Shown here piece by piece: positions 43,603-51,562 of a stretch of 62,776 nt of DNA. The stretch's first letter is position 1, and each line of letters opens with the position of its first letter. The stretch is from assembly GCA_017469795.1 (NCBI GenBank), contig JAFUFT010000009.1, forward strand, positions 1-62,776, in the 5' to 3' direction. The DNA is from Oscillospiraceae bacterium. Lineage in GTDB: Bacteria > Bacillota > Clostridia > Oscillospirales > Oscillospiraceae. Below the pieces are notes generated by a model, which saw only the letters and a program-made list of their open reading frames with translations, searched no databases and was not told the origin of the DNA. A program made the position numbers and the translations under genes.

Positions 43603-43631
43603 AGTATATCACGCGAGGATTGCGTTGTCAT
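43603..43631 (-). promoter_or_regulatory. Promoter of the ABC-F gene
   Basis: ATGACA (43631-43626), 17-base spacer, TATACT (43608-43603), with extended TGA. Confidence 0.7.
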
Positions 43632-43692
43632 TCTTTTCAGCCGGTTCTGTCGAAAAAGAAAATCCGCACTGTACCTGCAGAACAAATTATGA

Positions 43693-43698
43693 TATAAT
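43693..43698 (+). promoter_or_regulatory. -10 element of the E2-like/ligase/nfo operon
   Basis: TATAAT 39 bases before the ATG; the expected -35 position holds only TGTACC. It is divergent from the ABC-F promoter. Confidence 0.5.
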
Positions 43699-43736
43699 CG
43701 TTTTGTTTTGAGGAAAAACGAAAAGTGAGGAACAAT

Positions 43737-44615
43737 ATGGAAAGAAAAAGGTTTGGCGATCGCCGGGACGGACGCCGCGTTCGGGACGTTGACGGTTTAC
43801 ATACCATCATGATGCATCTGATGCCGAAACGAACCGAAGCTGAGGTTTATCAGCTCTACACCGTGGATGTGACGGAGCTTCAGAAGTACCTGGCTGAGAA
43901 AAACGCAGCGAACCCGGACATGAAGACCACAGTATTTCACTGTGTCATTGCAGGGGTTGGCCGTCTTGTTCGGATGCGGCCCTATTTAAACCGCTTTATC
44001 TGCGGACGGAAGCTCTATCAGCGGGATGATATCACGCTGAGCTTTGTGGCAAAACGTAAATTTCAGGATCACGCCGAAGAATCCCTTATGGTTGTCGACG
44101 TGAAGGACGACACCTGTCTTTCCAGTATCACGCATAAAATCGTCGGCGACGTACAGGAGCTTCGGAAGGAAACCGCAGACGGAAACAGCTTTGATGATCT
44201 GATCAATGCCTTTGGCCGTCTTCCCGGATTTCTTCTTCGAATCGTTTTTGCCATCTTGCAGCATTGGTCCCGGGCAGGCCTTCTTCCCGCGGCGCTGACA
44301 GAAGGAGATACGAATCACACCTCCGTTCTGCTGAGCAATCTGGGGTCGATCCAGTGCGACAGCTGCTACCACCATCTGAACAACTACGGAACCAACAGCA
44401 TTATGATTACTGTGGGCATGATTCATAAAGAGCCCAGGCTTCTGGAGGACGGCACCATAGAATTCAGGGACGTCATGAATCTTGGATTTACTGCCGACGA
44501 GCGCATCGCGGATGGGTTCTATTTTGCAAAATGTCTGAAGCTTCTGGACCACCTTCTGTCCCATCCCGAACTGTTAGAAATTCCAATTGGAGAGGAGATT
44601 CCCTATGAGCTCTGA
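43737..44615 (+). CDS. E2-like (2-oxoacid dehydrogenase acyltransferase/CAT-fold) protein lacking the catalytic His
   Basis: About 292 residues resembling the catalytic core of dihydrolipoamide acyltransferases and chloramphenicol acetyltransferase: TVFHCVIAGVGRLVRMRPYLNRF, SVLLSNLGSIQ and MNLGFTADERIADGFYF. No lipoyl or subunit-binding domain is present. In the family the active site reads D-H-R-x-x-D-G; here it is DERIADG, so Glu255 replaces the catalytic His, while Asp259-Gly260 remain. The ATG at 43737 has GTGAGG upstream; a GTG four codons earlier is possible. Overlaps the ligase gene by 11 bases, indicating joint function. Activity unknown. Confidence 0.8.
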   Translation: MERKRFGDRRDGRRVRDVDGLHTIMMHLMPKRTEAEVYQLYTVDVTELQKYLAEKNAANPDMKTTVFHCVIAGVGRLVRMRPYLNRFICGRKLYQRDDITLSFVAKRKFQDHAEESLMVVDVKDDTCLSSITHKIVGDVQELRKETADGNSFDDLINAFGRLPGFLLRIVFAILQHWSRAGLLPAALTEGDTNHTSVLLSNLGSIQCDSCYHHLNNYGTNSIMITVGMIHKEPRLLEDGTIEFRDVMNLGFTADERIADGFYFAKCLKLLDHLLSHPELLEIPIGEEIPYEL

Positions 44616-46332
44616 AGTAAAAACCCCCTGGTCCGCCCACATGGACGGAGTGCCGATGCACCTTGAATATCCAGACTGTTCCATGGCCGACCTGGTGGAG
44701 CAGCACGCGCAGGAGCGTCCGGACATCGTGGCGTTTGACTTTTTCGGCGTCAAAACCACTTATCAGCAGCTGATCCATCAGATCAAGCGCTGCGCGGCTG
44801 CGCTCCGGGCAATGGGCGTCGAACCCGGCGACCGGGTGACCATCTGTATGCCCAACACCCCCCAGGCGGTTGTGACGTTTTATGCCATCAACTATATGGG
44901 CGGCATCGCAAACATGGTCCATCCCTTGTCCGGACAGGAAGAGATTGCCTTCTACCTCAACGAGAGCCAGTCCGTCGCCGCACTGACGCTGAACCAGTTC
45001 TACGGAAAATTCAACGCCATCCGGGACAAGATCCACATCAAGAAGCTGATCGTCACCGGGATCGGTGATGCACTGTCTGGTCCCATTAAACTCGGATACT
45101 GGGCCACGCAGGGCCGTAAGATTGCAAAAATCCCCGCCGATGACGATTTGGTTCTGCTGTGGAAGGACTTTCTGAAAGCCGGAGACAGCTATACCGGGAC
45201 GGTGAAGCACCCGGTCAGCGCCCGGGATACCGCCGCGATCCTTTACAGCGGCGGCACCACCGGAACCACGAAGGGAATTCTCCTGAGCAATCTGAACTTT
45301 AACGCGCTGGGCATGCAGACCGGCGCAGCCGGAGACTGCATCATTCCCGGCCACAAAATGCTGTCCATTATGCCTATTTTCCATGGTTTCGGACTGGGCG
45401 TCTGCATCCATACCATGCTGATCCACAGCTGCACCTGCATCCTGGTGCCCCAGTTCACTGTGGATTCCTATGCAGATCTGCTGAAGAAGCACCGTCCCAA
45501 CTATATCGCAGGCGTTCCGACGCTCTATGAGGCGCTTCTCCGTTTGAAGAAAGCAGATGATCTGGATCTGAGCCAGTTGGAAGGCGTTTTCTCCGGCGGC
45601 GACTCGCTTTCCATTGAACTGAAACATAAGGTGGACGCATTTCTCAAATCCCACGGCTCCTCCGAGCAGGTCCGTGAGGGCTATGGAACCACGGAATGCG
45701 TCACAGCAAGCTGCCTGACTCCGAAGAACTTCTACAAAGAAGGCTCTATCGGCATACCCTTCCCTGATACTTACTACAAGATCGTCATTCCTTCCACCCA
45801 CGACGAAGTGCCTTACGGCCAGGTAGGCGAGATCTGCGTCTCCGGCCCGTCCGTCATGCAGGGCTACATGAACAACCCAAAGGAGACGGCTCAGACGCTG
45901 CAGCTCCACGAGGACGGCATGGTATGGCTGCACACCGGCGACCTGGGTTCCATGGACGACGAGGGATTTGTGTACTTCAAGCAGCGGCTCAAACGCATGA
46001 TCATCACCTCCGGCTATAACGTCTACCCCTCTCAGGTGGAAAACGTGATCGATGCCCATGAAGCCGTTCTGATGTCCACCGTCATCGGCATCAAGGACGA
46101 TTATAAAATGCAGCGGGTCAAGGCCTTTGTGGTGCTTCGTCCCGGCTATGAGCCCTCTGAAGAATTGAAAAATGATCTCAGGGAGCATCTGAAAAAGCAC
46201 GTGGCAAAATACGCCATGCCCAGCGAAATCGAGTTCCGGGATGCTCTGCCGAAGACGCTGGTCGGAAAAGTCGCTTACACGGTTCTGGAAAAAGAAGAAG
46301 CCGAAAAGCAGGCCGCAAGTCAGGAGTCATAA
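44605..46332 (+). CDS. AMP-forming acyl-CoA synthetase / ligase
   Basis: ANL-superfamily enzyme that activates a carboxylic acid as acyl-AMP and usually transfers it to CoA. About 575 residues. Phosphate loop YSGGTTGTTKGI (near 209-220), GYGTTE, TGDLG with hinge Asp, and the C-terminal catalytic Lys in KTLVGKVAY. No membrane helix. The ATG at 44605 follows AGAGGAGA, which lies inside the E2-like gene. The substrate (fatty, aromatic or other acid) cannot be read from sequence. Confidence 0.92.
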   Translation: MSSEVKTPWSAHMDGVPMHLEYPDCSMADLVEQHAQERPDIVAFDFFGVKTTYQQLIHQIKRCAAALRAMGVEPGDRVTICMPNTPQAVVTFYAINYMGGIANMVHPLSGQEEIAFYLNESQSVAALTLNQFYGKFNAIRDKIHIKKLIVTGIGDALSGPIKLGYWATQGRKIAKIPADDDLVLLWKDFLKAGDSYTGTVKHPVSARDTAAILYSGGTTGTTKGILLSNLNFNALGMQTGAAGDCIIPGHKMLSIMPIFHGFGLGVCIHTMLIHSCTCILVPQFTVDSYADLLKKHRPNYIAGVPTLYEALLRLKKADDLDLSQLEGVFSGGDSLSIELKHKVDAFLKSHGSSEQVREGYGTTECVTASCLTPKNFYKEGSIGIPFPDTYYKIVIPSTHDEVPYGQVGEICVSGPSVMQGYMNNPKETAQTLQLHEDGMVWLHTGDLGSMDDEGFVYFKQRLKRMIITSGYNVYPSQVENVIDAHEAVLMSTVIGIKDDYKMQRVKAFVVLRPGYEPSEELKNDLREHLKKHVAKYAMPSEIEFRDALPKTLVGKVAYTVLEKEEAEKQAASQES

Positions 46333-47168
46333 TGCAGTACATTGGATGTCATCTGACGATTTCCAAGGGATTCCATGCCATGGGAAACCAGGCGTTGGAA
46401 GTTGGCGGCACCACCGCGCAGTTCTTCACCAGGAACCCACGGGGTGGAAAGGCAAAAGATCTCGATCCAGAGGATATTGCCGCCTTTCAGACGCTTCGCG
46501 CTTCGCATCATTTCGGCCCCTTTATCGCCCACGCCCCATACACCATCAATCCATGCGCCGCAAAACCGGAGACGCTGGAGTTTGCCCGGATGACTATGGA
46601 GGACGACCTGCGACGGGTGGAGATCGTTGGCGGATGTCTGTACAATTTCCACCCGGGAAGTCATGTGGGCCAGGGCGTCGAAGCAGGCATTGAGAAAATC
46701 GCCGATACGCTCAACAACCTTCTGAAGCCGGAGCAGAACATAATTGTTCTCCTGGAAACCATGGCTGGAAAGGGCAGCGAAGTCGGCGGCCGGTTTGAAG
46801 AGCTTCGAGAGATCCTTGACCGAGTAATCCTTCAGGAGAAAATGGGCGTATGTCTTGACACCTGTCACGTCTCCGACGGCGGATACGATATCGCAGGAGA
46901 TCTGGACGGTGTTCTGACCGAATTTGACAAGGTAATCGGACTGGACCGGCTCAAAGCTCTGCATCTCAACGACAGCATGAATCCAGTTGGCGCCCATAAA
47001 GACCGGCACCAGAAGCTGGGACAAGGATATCTGGGGCTGGACTGTTTCCGTAATATCGTCCGGCATCCCGCCTTAAAGGGCCTGCCCAAGGTGCTCGAAA
47101 CGCCAAACGAACTGCCCGGATATGCTGAGGAAATCCGGATTCTCCGAGAAATGGCTGGCGAATTATAA
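46332..47168 (+). CDS. nfo: Deoxyribonuclease IV (AP endonuclease, Nfo family)
   Basis: Zinc-dependent endonuclease IV that cuts DNA at abasic sites. Typical metal-binding motifs: FIAHAPYTINPC, NFHPGSH, LLETMAGKGSEVG, VCLDTCHVSDGGYD and HLNDSMNPVGAHKDRH. 278 residues, normal. Its ATG overlaps the ligase stop (TAATG), so this repair gene is translated with the two metabolic genes; no functional link is known. Confidence 0.95.
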   Translation: MQYIGCHLTISKGFHAMGNQALEVGGTTAQFFTRNPRGGKAKDLDPEDIAAFQTLRASHHFGPFIAHAPYTINPCAAKPETLEFARMTMEDDLRRVEIVGGCLYNFHPGSHVGQGVEAGIEKIADTLNNLLKPEQNIIVLLETMAGKGSEVGGRFEELREILDRVILQEKMGVCLDTCHVSDGGYDIAGDLDGVLTEFDKVIGLDRLKALHLNDSMNPVGAHKDRHQKLGQGYLGLDCFRNIVRHPALKGLPKVLETPNELPGYAEEIRILREMAGEL

Positions 47169-47175
47169 TACACAA

Positions 47176-47202
47176 AACCGGCGTCCCAATGGGACGCCGG
47201 TT
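47176..47202. terminator. Bidirectional terminator between nfo and the DUF3783 gene
   Basis: AACCGGCGTCCC and its complement form a 12-base stem with a three-base loop. TTCCTTTTTT follows on the plus strand and TTTTG on the minus strand; both converging genes end beside it. Confidence 0.92.
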
Positions 47203-47209
47203 CCTTTTT

Positions 47210-47584
47210 TCAGGAGCGCTGCAGCGCGCTCAGTTCCGTTTCTTCTTCGATCAGATGATCATACAGCTCCAGGCCGGACCATGTCCGATTGGTCTCCGTA
47301 ACCATAGCGCGCAGGACATTCTGCCCTTTTGTAACCTGACCGGCGGCGGATAACAGCATGTGGAACAGCTCTCCTTTTGCATCCGCGATCACCAGCATCT
47401 TTCGATCCATCTCTCTGCCGAAAAACACAGCCGGCGGTTCAGCCCCGTCCAGTACATCGCCAATTTTCATTCCAAATCCGGTGCGATCCACCGGAATGAC
47501 CTTCACATCCGGCAAAAATCCCACCATCGTCTGAAGCTGCAGTATTTCCCCCTGGGAAAAATGGTACAAAAGCAGCGAAGCCAC
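47210..47584 (-). CDS. DUF3783-family protein
   Basis: 124 residues. The C-terminal half (GELFHMLLSAAGQ..., RAMVTETNRTWSGLELYDHLIEEETEL) resembles DUF3783, a small clostridial family of unknown function. The start LLLYHFSQGEILQLQTMVG is also family-like. Last gene of the long PBP-to-DegV run, 12 bases after degV. Confidence 0.75.
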   Translation of the reverse strand: MASLLLYHFSQGEILQLQTMVGFLPDVKVIPVDRTGFGMKIGDVLDGAEPPAVFFGREMDRKMLVIADAKGELFHMLLSAAGQVTKGQNVLRAMVTETNRTWSGLELYDHLIEEETELSALQRS

Positions 47585-47596
47585 AGGACTGCCCCC

Positions 47597-48451
47597 TTAC
47601 GCTTTTTTCTGATATGTGAAACCTATCGTCTCCGGTCCGCAGTGAGAAGATATGATGCTGCCCGCCCGGGCGGTGATCACTTCCTGAAAAATACCGGATT
47701 CCTTTGTGATCTCCACCAGCTGCTCAAACAGATCCGCCGGAATGCCGGCGTGATACACACAGCAGCTGCCGCCGTCGGATTCCTCCGCAGCGAGCGCAAG
47801 CTTGTCCCGCAGGAACTTCACAAAGCAATCACCCGTTTTTCCGCGGTATTTCTTCGCAACGGAAAGCGTTCCGCCGCTCATCTCCACGGACGGCTTGATC
47901 CCCAGCAGATTCGCCCCAAGTGCTGTCACAGAGCTGCACCGGCCTCCCTTGGCCAGATACGCCAGCGTTCCAACGATGAAAGAGGTGCTCGTGCGGGGAA
48001 TCCGCCGTTCGATCTCTTCCGCGATTTTGGAGGCGTCCATCCCCTCATCCCGCATTCTGCAGGCCTGCGCGGCCAGAAGCCCGCCGCTGCAGCTCAAGGC
48101 AAGGGAATTCAGAACATAGACGTCCTCCAGCTCTGAGGCGGCAAGGCCCGCATTCTGACAGGTCGAGGAAATACCGCTGGAAAGCGCGATGTGAATCACT
48201 GCAAACCCCTGATCGGTAAAGCGTTTGAAGAACTGATAATACTCATCCGGGGAGATCGCCGAGGTTTGAGGGAGCAGACCAGTCTCCTCATAGATCCGGT
48301 AGATGTCTTCCGGCGTGATATCCACGCCATCCCGGAAGGTCTTGTCACCTTCATGGATGTACATGGGAGTGACCTCGACGCCATATTGCTCCCGCAGTTC
48401 GGGACTGATATCGCAGGCGGAATCGCAGGACACCAAAACGGGTTTTCTCAA
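47597..48451 (-). CDS. DegV-family fatty-acid-binding protein
   Basis: 284 residues. Conserved SCDSACDISPELREQYG start, SQFTD-type KRFTDQGFAVIHIALSSGISSTCQNA and GSIISSHCGPETIGF end are characteristic. Known members bind fatty acids for the FakA/FakB kinase system; no fakA is present here. Overlaps the nitroreductase gene by four bases. Confidence 0.93.
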   Translation of the reverse strand: MRKPVLVSCDSACDISPELREQYGVEVTPMYIHEGDKTFRDGVDITPEDIYRIYEETGLLPQTSAISPDEYYQFFKRFTDQGFAVIHIALSSGISSTCQNAGLAASELEDVYVLNSLALSCSGGLLAAQACRMRDEGMDASKIAEEIERRIPRTSTSFIVGTLAYLAKGGRCSSVTALGANLLGIKPSVEMSGGTLSVAKKYRGKTGDCFVKFLRDKLALAAEESDGGSCCVYHAGIPADLFEQLVEITKESGIFQEVITARAGSIISSHCGPETIGFTYQKKA

Positions 48452-49218
48452 GAGGTTTCCTCCTTTATCAGATGCGCGGAAGCCTGATAGATCTCCTTGC
48501 GAAAATCCGGTTCCGGACTGAGCCGTTCAAAAATGATCCGGTAGCCGTATTTTTTCGCCGCAACTTCCATATGAGCCATTGCAGCTCCCACGTCAAGGCA
48601 CTGGAAGTAGTTAAACTGGTTAAACTTTAAGATGCGGTTGTTTTTTCGATAGATGTGGATCCGATGGGTATCCACAAGATAGCGGACCGGTTCCATATTC
48701 ATACAGCTTGGCGCCATCCAGGTCAGTTCCATGATCTCCTGTCGGGGAGAAGCCATGTCACCATAGGCCACAGCGCTCAGCTTTTTCTTCTTTTTGATCT
48801 CAGAGGGGCTTGTTCTAAATGGTTCATCACTGCGGCCGAACGCCACGCAGGTGATATAAGGCAGCACGTCCGGAAAGTCATTTTCCGCTTCCAGAGATCC
48901 CTGCCAGCAGGTAGCGATCCCATGGGCAGTCAGCCACAGCACAGCCATCTCTCCGATATATCCGGCGTTCTGCAGGCAGTTTTTGATCTTTTCCGATCGG
49001 ATCACCAGATAGTGCGGCGCCTGGAGCCTTGGAACGCCGTTAACCACTCGACACATATCGTTCAGAGGAAGAATATCGAAGTTCCAGTCGATGGAATCGT
49101 CCGGCACGGTAAGATCCGAAAGGAAATCCACAAGACCGTCGATCAGTTCCGGCTCCAGTTCTTCCATGTCATAGGACCGGATGCTGCGCCGCGCAATAAT
49201 CGCTTCGTCGAGGGTCAT
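48448..49218 (-). CDS. Nitroreductase-family flavoprotein
   Basis: 256 residues. Start MTLDEAIIARRSIRSYD and the FMN-contact segments (YLVIRSEKIKNCLQNAGYIGEMAVLWLTAHGIATCWQGSL, VAFGRS) fit the nitroreductase superfamily, closest in pattern to the TM1586-like double-domain group. Substrate unknown. Overlaps gshF by four bases. Confidence 0.87.
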   Translation of the reverse strand: MTLDEAIIARRSIRSYDMEELEPELIDGLVDFLSDLTVPDDSIDWNFDILPLNDMCRVVNGVPRLQAPHYLVIRSEKIKNCLQNAGYIGEMAVLWLTAHGIATCWQGSLEAENDFPDVLPYITCVAFGRSDEPFRTSPSEIKKKKKLSAVAYGDMASPRQEIMELTWMAPSCMNMEPVRYLVDTHRIHIYRKNNRILKFNQFNYFQCLDVGAAMAHMEVAAKKYGYRIIFERLSPEPDFRKEIYQASAHLIKEETS

Positions 49219-51542
49219 TTATCCACCTCCGCATCCATGTCAAACAAGAACCGGACGACAGCTTCTCCGATGGGTCTGGACTGACCGGCGGAGGGATAAC
49301 AGTGGATCTTGATGGACGGATTGAAGTTCAGCTCCGTCACCGCATAGATGCTCTCCTCTGCGCTGCGGGTGATATCCTCTGTGATGATATCAACGCCGCA
49401 GAACACCGCGCCAACCGCCGCAGCCGCCTTCAGAGCGATCTCCCGGTATGTGGGATGAACGATATCCGTGCAGTCGATGGCGTCGCCGCCGGTGGAGACA
49501 TTGGAATTCTGCCGCAGGGTCACAATTTCCCCTTTGGCCGGTACGGTCATAAAGCTCATGCCGTGGATCTGCAGGTGGAGCGTCTCCTCCGCACCCATGC
49601 CGATAAAGGCAAGGGGCCGCGCGTGACCCGCGCCCCGAAGCGGATCCCGTGACTTCTCGATGACCAGATCCCGAATCGGACGAACGCCGTCGCCCACCAC
49701 AAATGCGGGGATCCGTTTGCTCACCGCCTGCACGACGTTGCCGATCACGAGGAATCGGTAATCGTCTCCGGGAATATATTCCTCGACGATGATCTCGGAA
49801 CTGTGGGAGAAAGCGATATCAAGCGCTTTTTCAAAGTTTTCCTCGGAGGGACGGGACGTGAACACCGTGATGCCTTTCCCGTAATTGGTGAAATTCGGCT
49901 TTACCACGCATCCCACATGGTTGTGGACCCGGAACTCCTGCAACGCAGTCTCCTTATTGCTGTAGACATCCCCCCGCGGGCTGGCAATTCCGTGCTCCGT
50001 CAGCATACGCTTGGTCAGGTATTTATTTCGCATGAGCAGAATGCTGACGCAGTTGTCCCGACTGGTCTTGGTGGCCTGTTTCACATATTCCACACGGTCC
50101 TCCCGGGTGAGCTTCACGAAATTATCGACCCGATCCATGACCTCGTACTTGACACCCAGCTTCAGGCATGCCTTGATCAGCGCCTGAGTGGACAACTCCA
50201 TATCCTCAAAGCCCTTGAGCAGATAATACTGCTCGTTGGACTGGTTCAGCGCCTGCTGCGCCGCCTCCACGCCGAACGCCACATAGCCCTTTTCCTCAAT
50301 GGCCCGGTAAACAAGATGGCTGTAAAGCTTCTCCGGATCCTCCACGCGCGTCCGAGCTTTGCGGATCGACTCCACCGCTTCCGGAACGTCGATATCTCTG
50401 TAGAACGCGGCCATTTCGTCAAGGAGACGAAGTCCCGCCTGCTGCAGCGTTTCCGTCCGTTCGGGAAGAACGATATTAACGGAGGTCGGATCATAAGCAG
50501 CACTGGCAATATGGTTTTCAAAGGAAGTCTTCTGAAGCTCCGGCGTATAGTCAAAGTCCGGCAGCGCCGCCAGATACAGGAGGAAGTATTCCATCAGCTC
50601 CATGTCGTCCTTGCTCATGCCGTTTTTAAACAGCGGATTGAGGTCAAACATACGAAGCTCAATGTGGTTCACGCCCTCCAGCCGGAGGTTCTTCATCAGG
50701 TATTTGCCTCTGGGCTTCAGGCGCACAGGCGAATAAAACTCGCTGGAGGAATACAGCTCGCCGCGCCGGACCGTCTCAACAATACTGTTGATATAGGTAT
50801 CCAGGCTGTGGTAATCCAGAATGATCTGTTCCTTGTTCCAATAGCCGTATTTGCTGTTACGCATGGAGGAATACCCCAGGAAACGTCCGCCGCCAACCGG
50901 TTCACCGCAATCCATAAAGGATTCGTGAAAAATCGGACTCGCTGCAGTCATCAGCACCGGGAACCAGCTGTAAAGATAGCAGTTCTTTGCCAGAGCCATA
51001 TAGACCTCGCTCCGAATAAACTGAGGGTCGTCCTGCCGCCCGGAAAGCTGATGGAGCCGCCGGATCAGGCGGTCGTCGAAGGAGAAATTATAGTGGATGC
51101 CGCAGTACAGCATGATTTTTTTACCGTACTTCTCAGAGAGATAGTTGCGGTAAACCTCTTTCTCGTGGCTCTCACCCACAAACTTCGCCACAGGGATCTC
51201 CGCCTCATCCGTGATCAGCGGCGGGTTGGAAATCGGCCAAAGATACTCCTTCTCGGCGTTTTCCACCGCAACGGTCGTAGAGACGATGTCGTGGAGGTTT
51301 TCCAACTGGTCATAGACCTGGTCGGGATTGCTGCACACCTCTGTGCCAATCTCCACCTGCGCCTCGGAAAAGTCCGTTGTAATAAACGGATGCCGCGCCT
51401 TATCCCCGAAGGGATGCGGCGTTTGGACAAAGTTGCCGTCCGCATGGATCCGAATGTTTTCCTTTTCGAGTCCAATGGCGCTGTTGAGCAGCAGCGATTT
51501 CATTTCGGGCAGTTTGTATACTTGCTTCAGATCCAGATCCAT
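49215..51542 (-). CDS. gshF: Bifunctional glutamate-cysteine ligase / glutathione synthetase
   Basis: GshAB fusion that makes glutathione in one protein. The N-terminal half is a gamma-glutamylcysteine synthetase (GLEKENIRI, FITTDFSEAQVEIGTE, RYLMKNLRLEGVNHIELRMFDLNP); the C-terminal half is an ATP-grasp ligase (CVVKPNFTNYGKGI, EEYIPGDDYRFLVI, AVTELNFNPSIKIH). About 775 residues, as for other GshF. ATG at 51542 is favoured over a GTG three codons upstream, which is too close to AAGGAA. It lies 20 bases after the clpE-like gene. It indicates thiol-based redox defence in an anaerobe. Confidence 0.94.
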   Translation of the reverse strand: MDLDLKQVYKLPEMKSLLLNSAIGLEKENIRIHADGNFVQTPHPFGDKARHPFITTDFSEAQVEIGTEVCSNPDQVYDQLENLHDIVSTTVAVENAEKEYLWPISNPPLITDEAEIPVAKFVGESHEKEVYRNYLSEKYGKKIMLYCGIHYNFSFDDRLIRRLHQLSGRQDDPQFIRSEVYMALAKNCYLYSWFPVLMTAASPIFHESFMDCGEPVGGGRFLGYSSMRNSKYGYWNKEQIILDYHSLDTYINSIVETVRRGELYSSSEFYSPVRLKPRGKYLMKNLRLEGVNHIELRMFDLNPLFKNGMSKDDMELMEYFLLYLAALPDFDYTPELQKTSFENHIASAAYDPTSVNIVLPERTETLQQAGLRLLDEMAAFYRDIDVPEAVESIRKARTRVEDPEKLYSHLVYRAIEEKGYVAFGVEAAQQALNQSNEQYYLLKGFEDMELSTQALIKACLKLGVKYEVMDRVDNFVKLTREDRVEYVKQATKTSRDNCVSILLMRNKYLTKRMLTEHGIASPRGDVYSNKETALQEFRVHNHVGCVVKPNFTNYGKGITVFTSRPSEENFEKALDIAFSHSSEIIVEEYIPGDDYRFLVIGNVVQAVSKRIPAFVVGDGVRPIRDLVIEKSRDPLRGAGHARPLAFIGMGAEETLHLQIHGMSFMTVPAKGEIVTLRQNSNVSTGGDAIDCTDIVHPTYREIALKAAAAVGAVFCGVDIITEDITRSAEESIYAVTELNFNPSIKIHCYPSAGQSRPIGEAVVRFLFDMDAEVDK

Positions 51543-51562
51543 GGCGGCCACGTTCCTTCCTT

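Noticed and set aside
44488..46200. 570-codon minus-strand open frame opposite the acyl-CoA ligase
   Set aside because: The plus-strand frame has all ligase motifs; the reverse frame has none.
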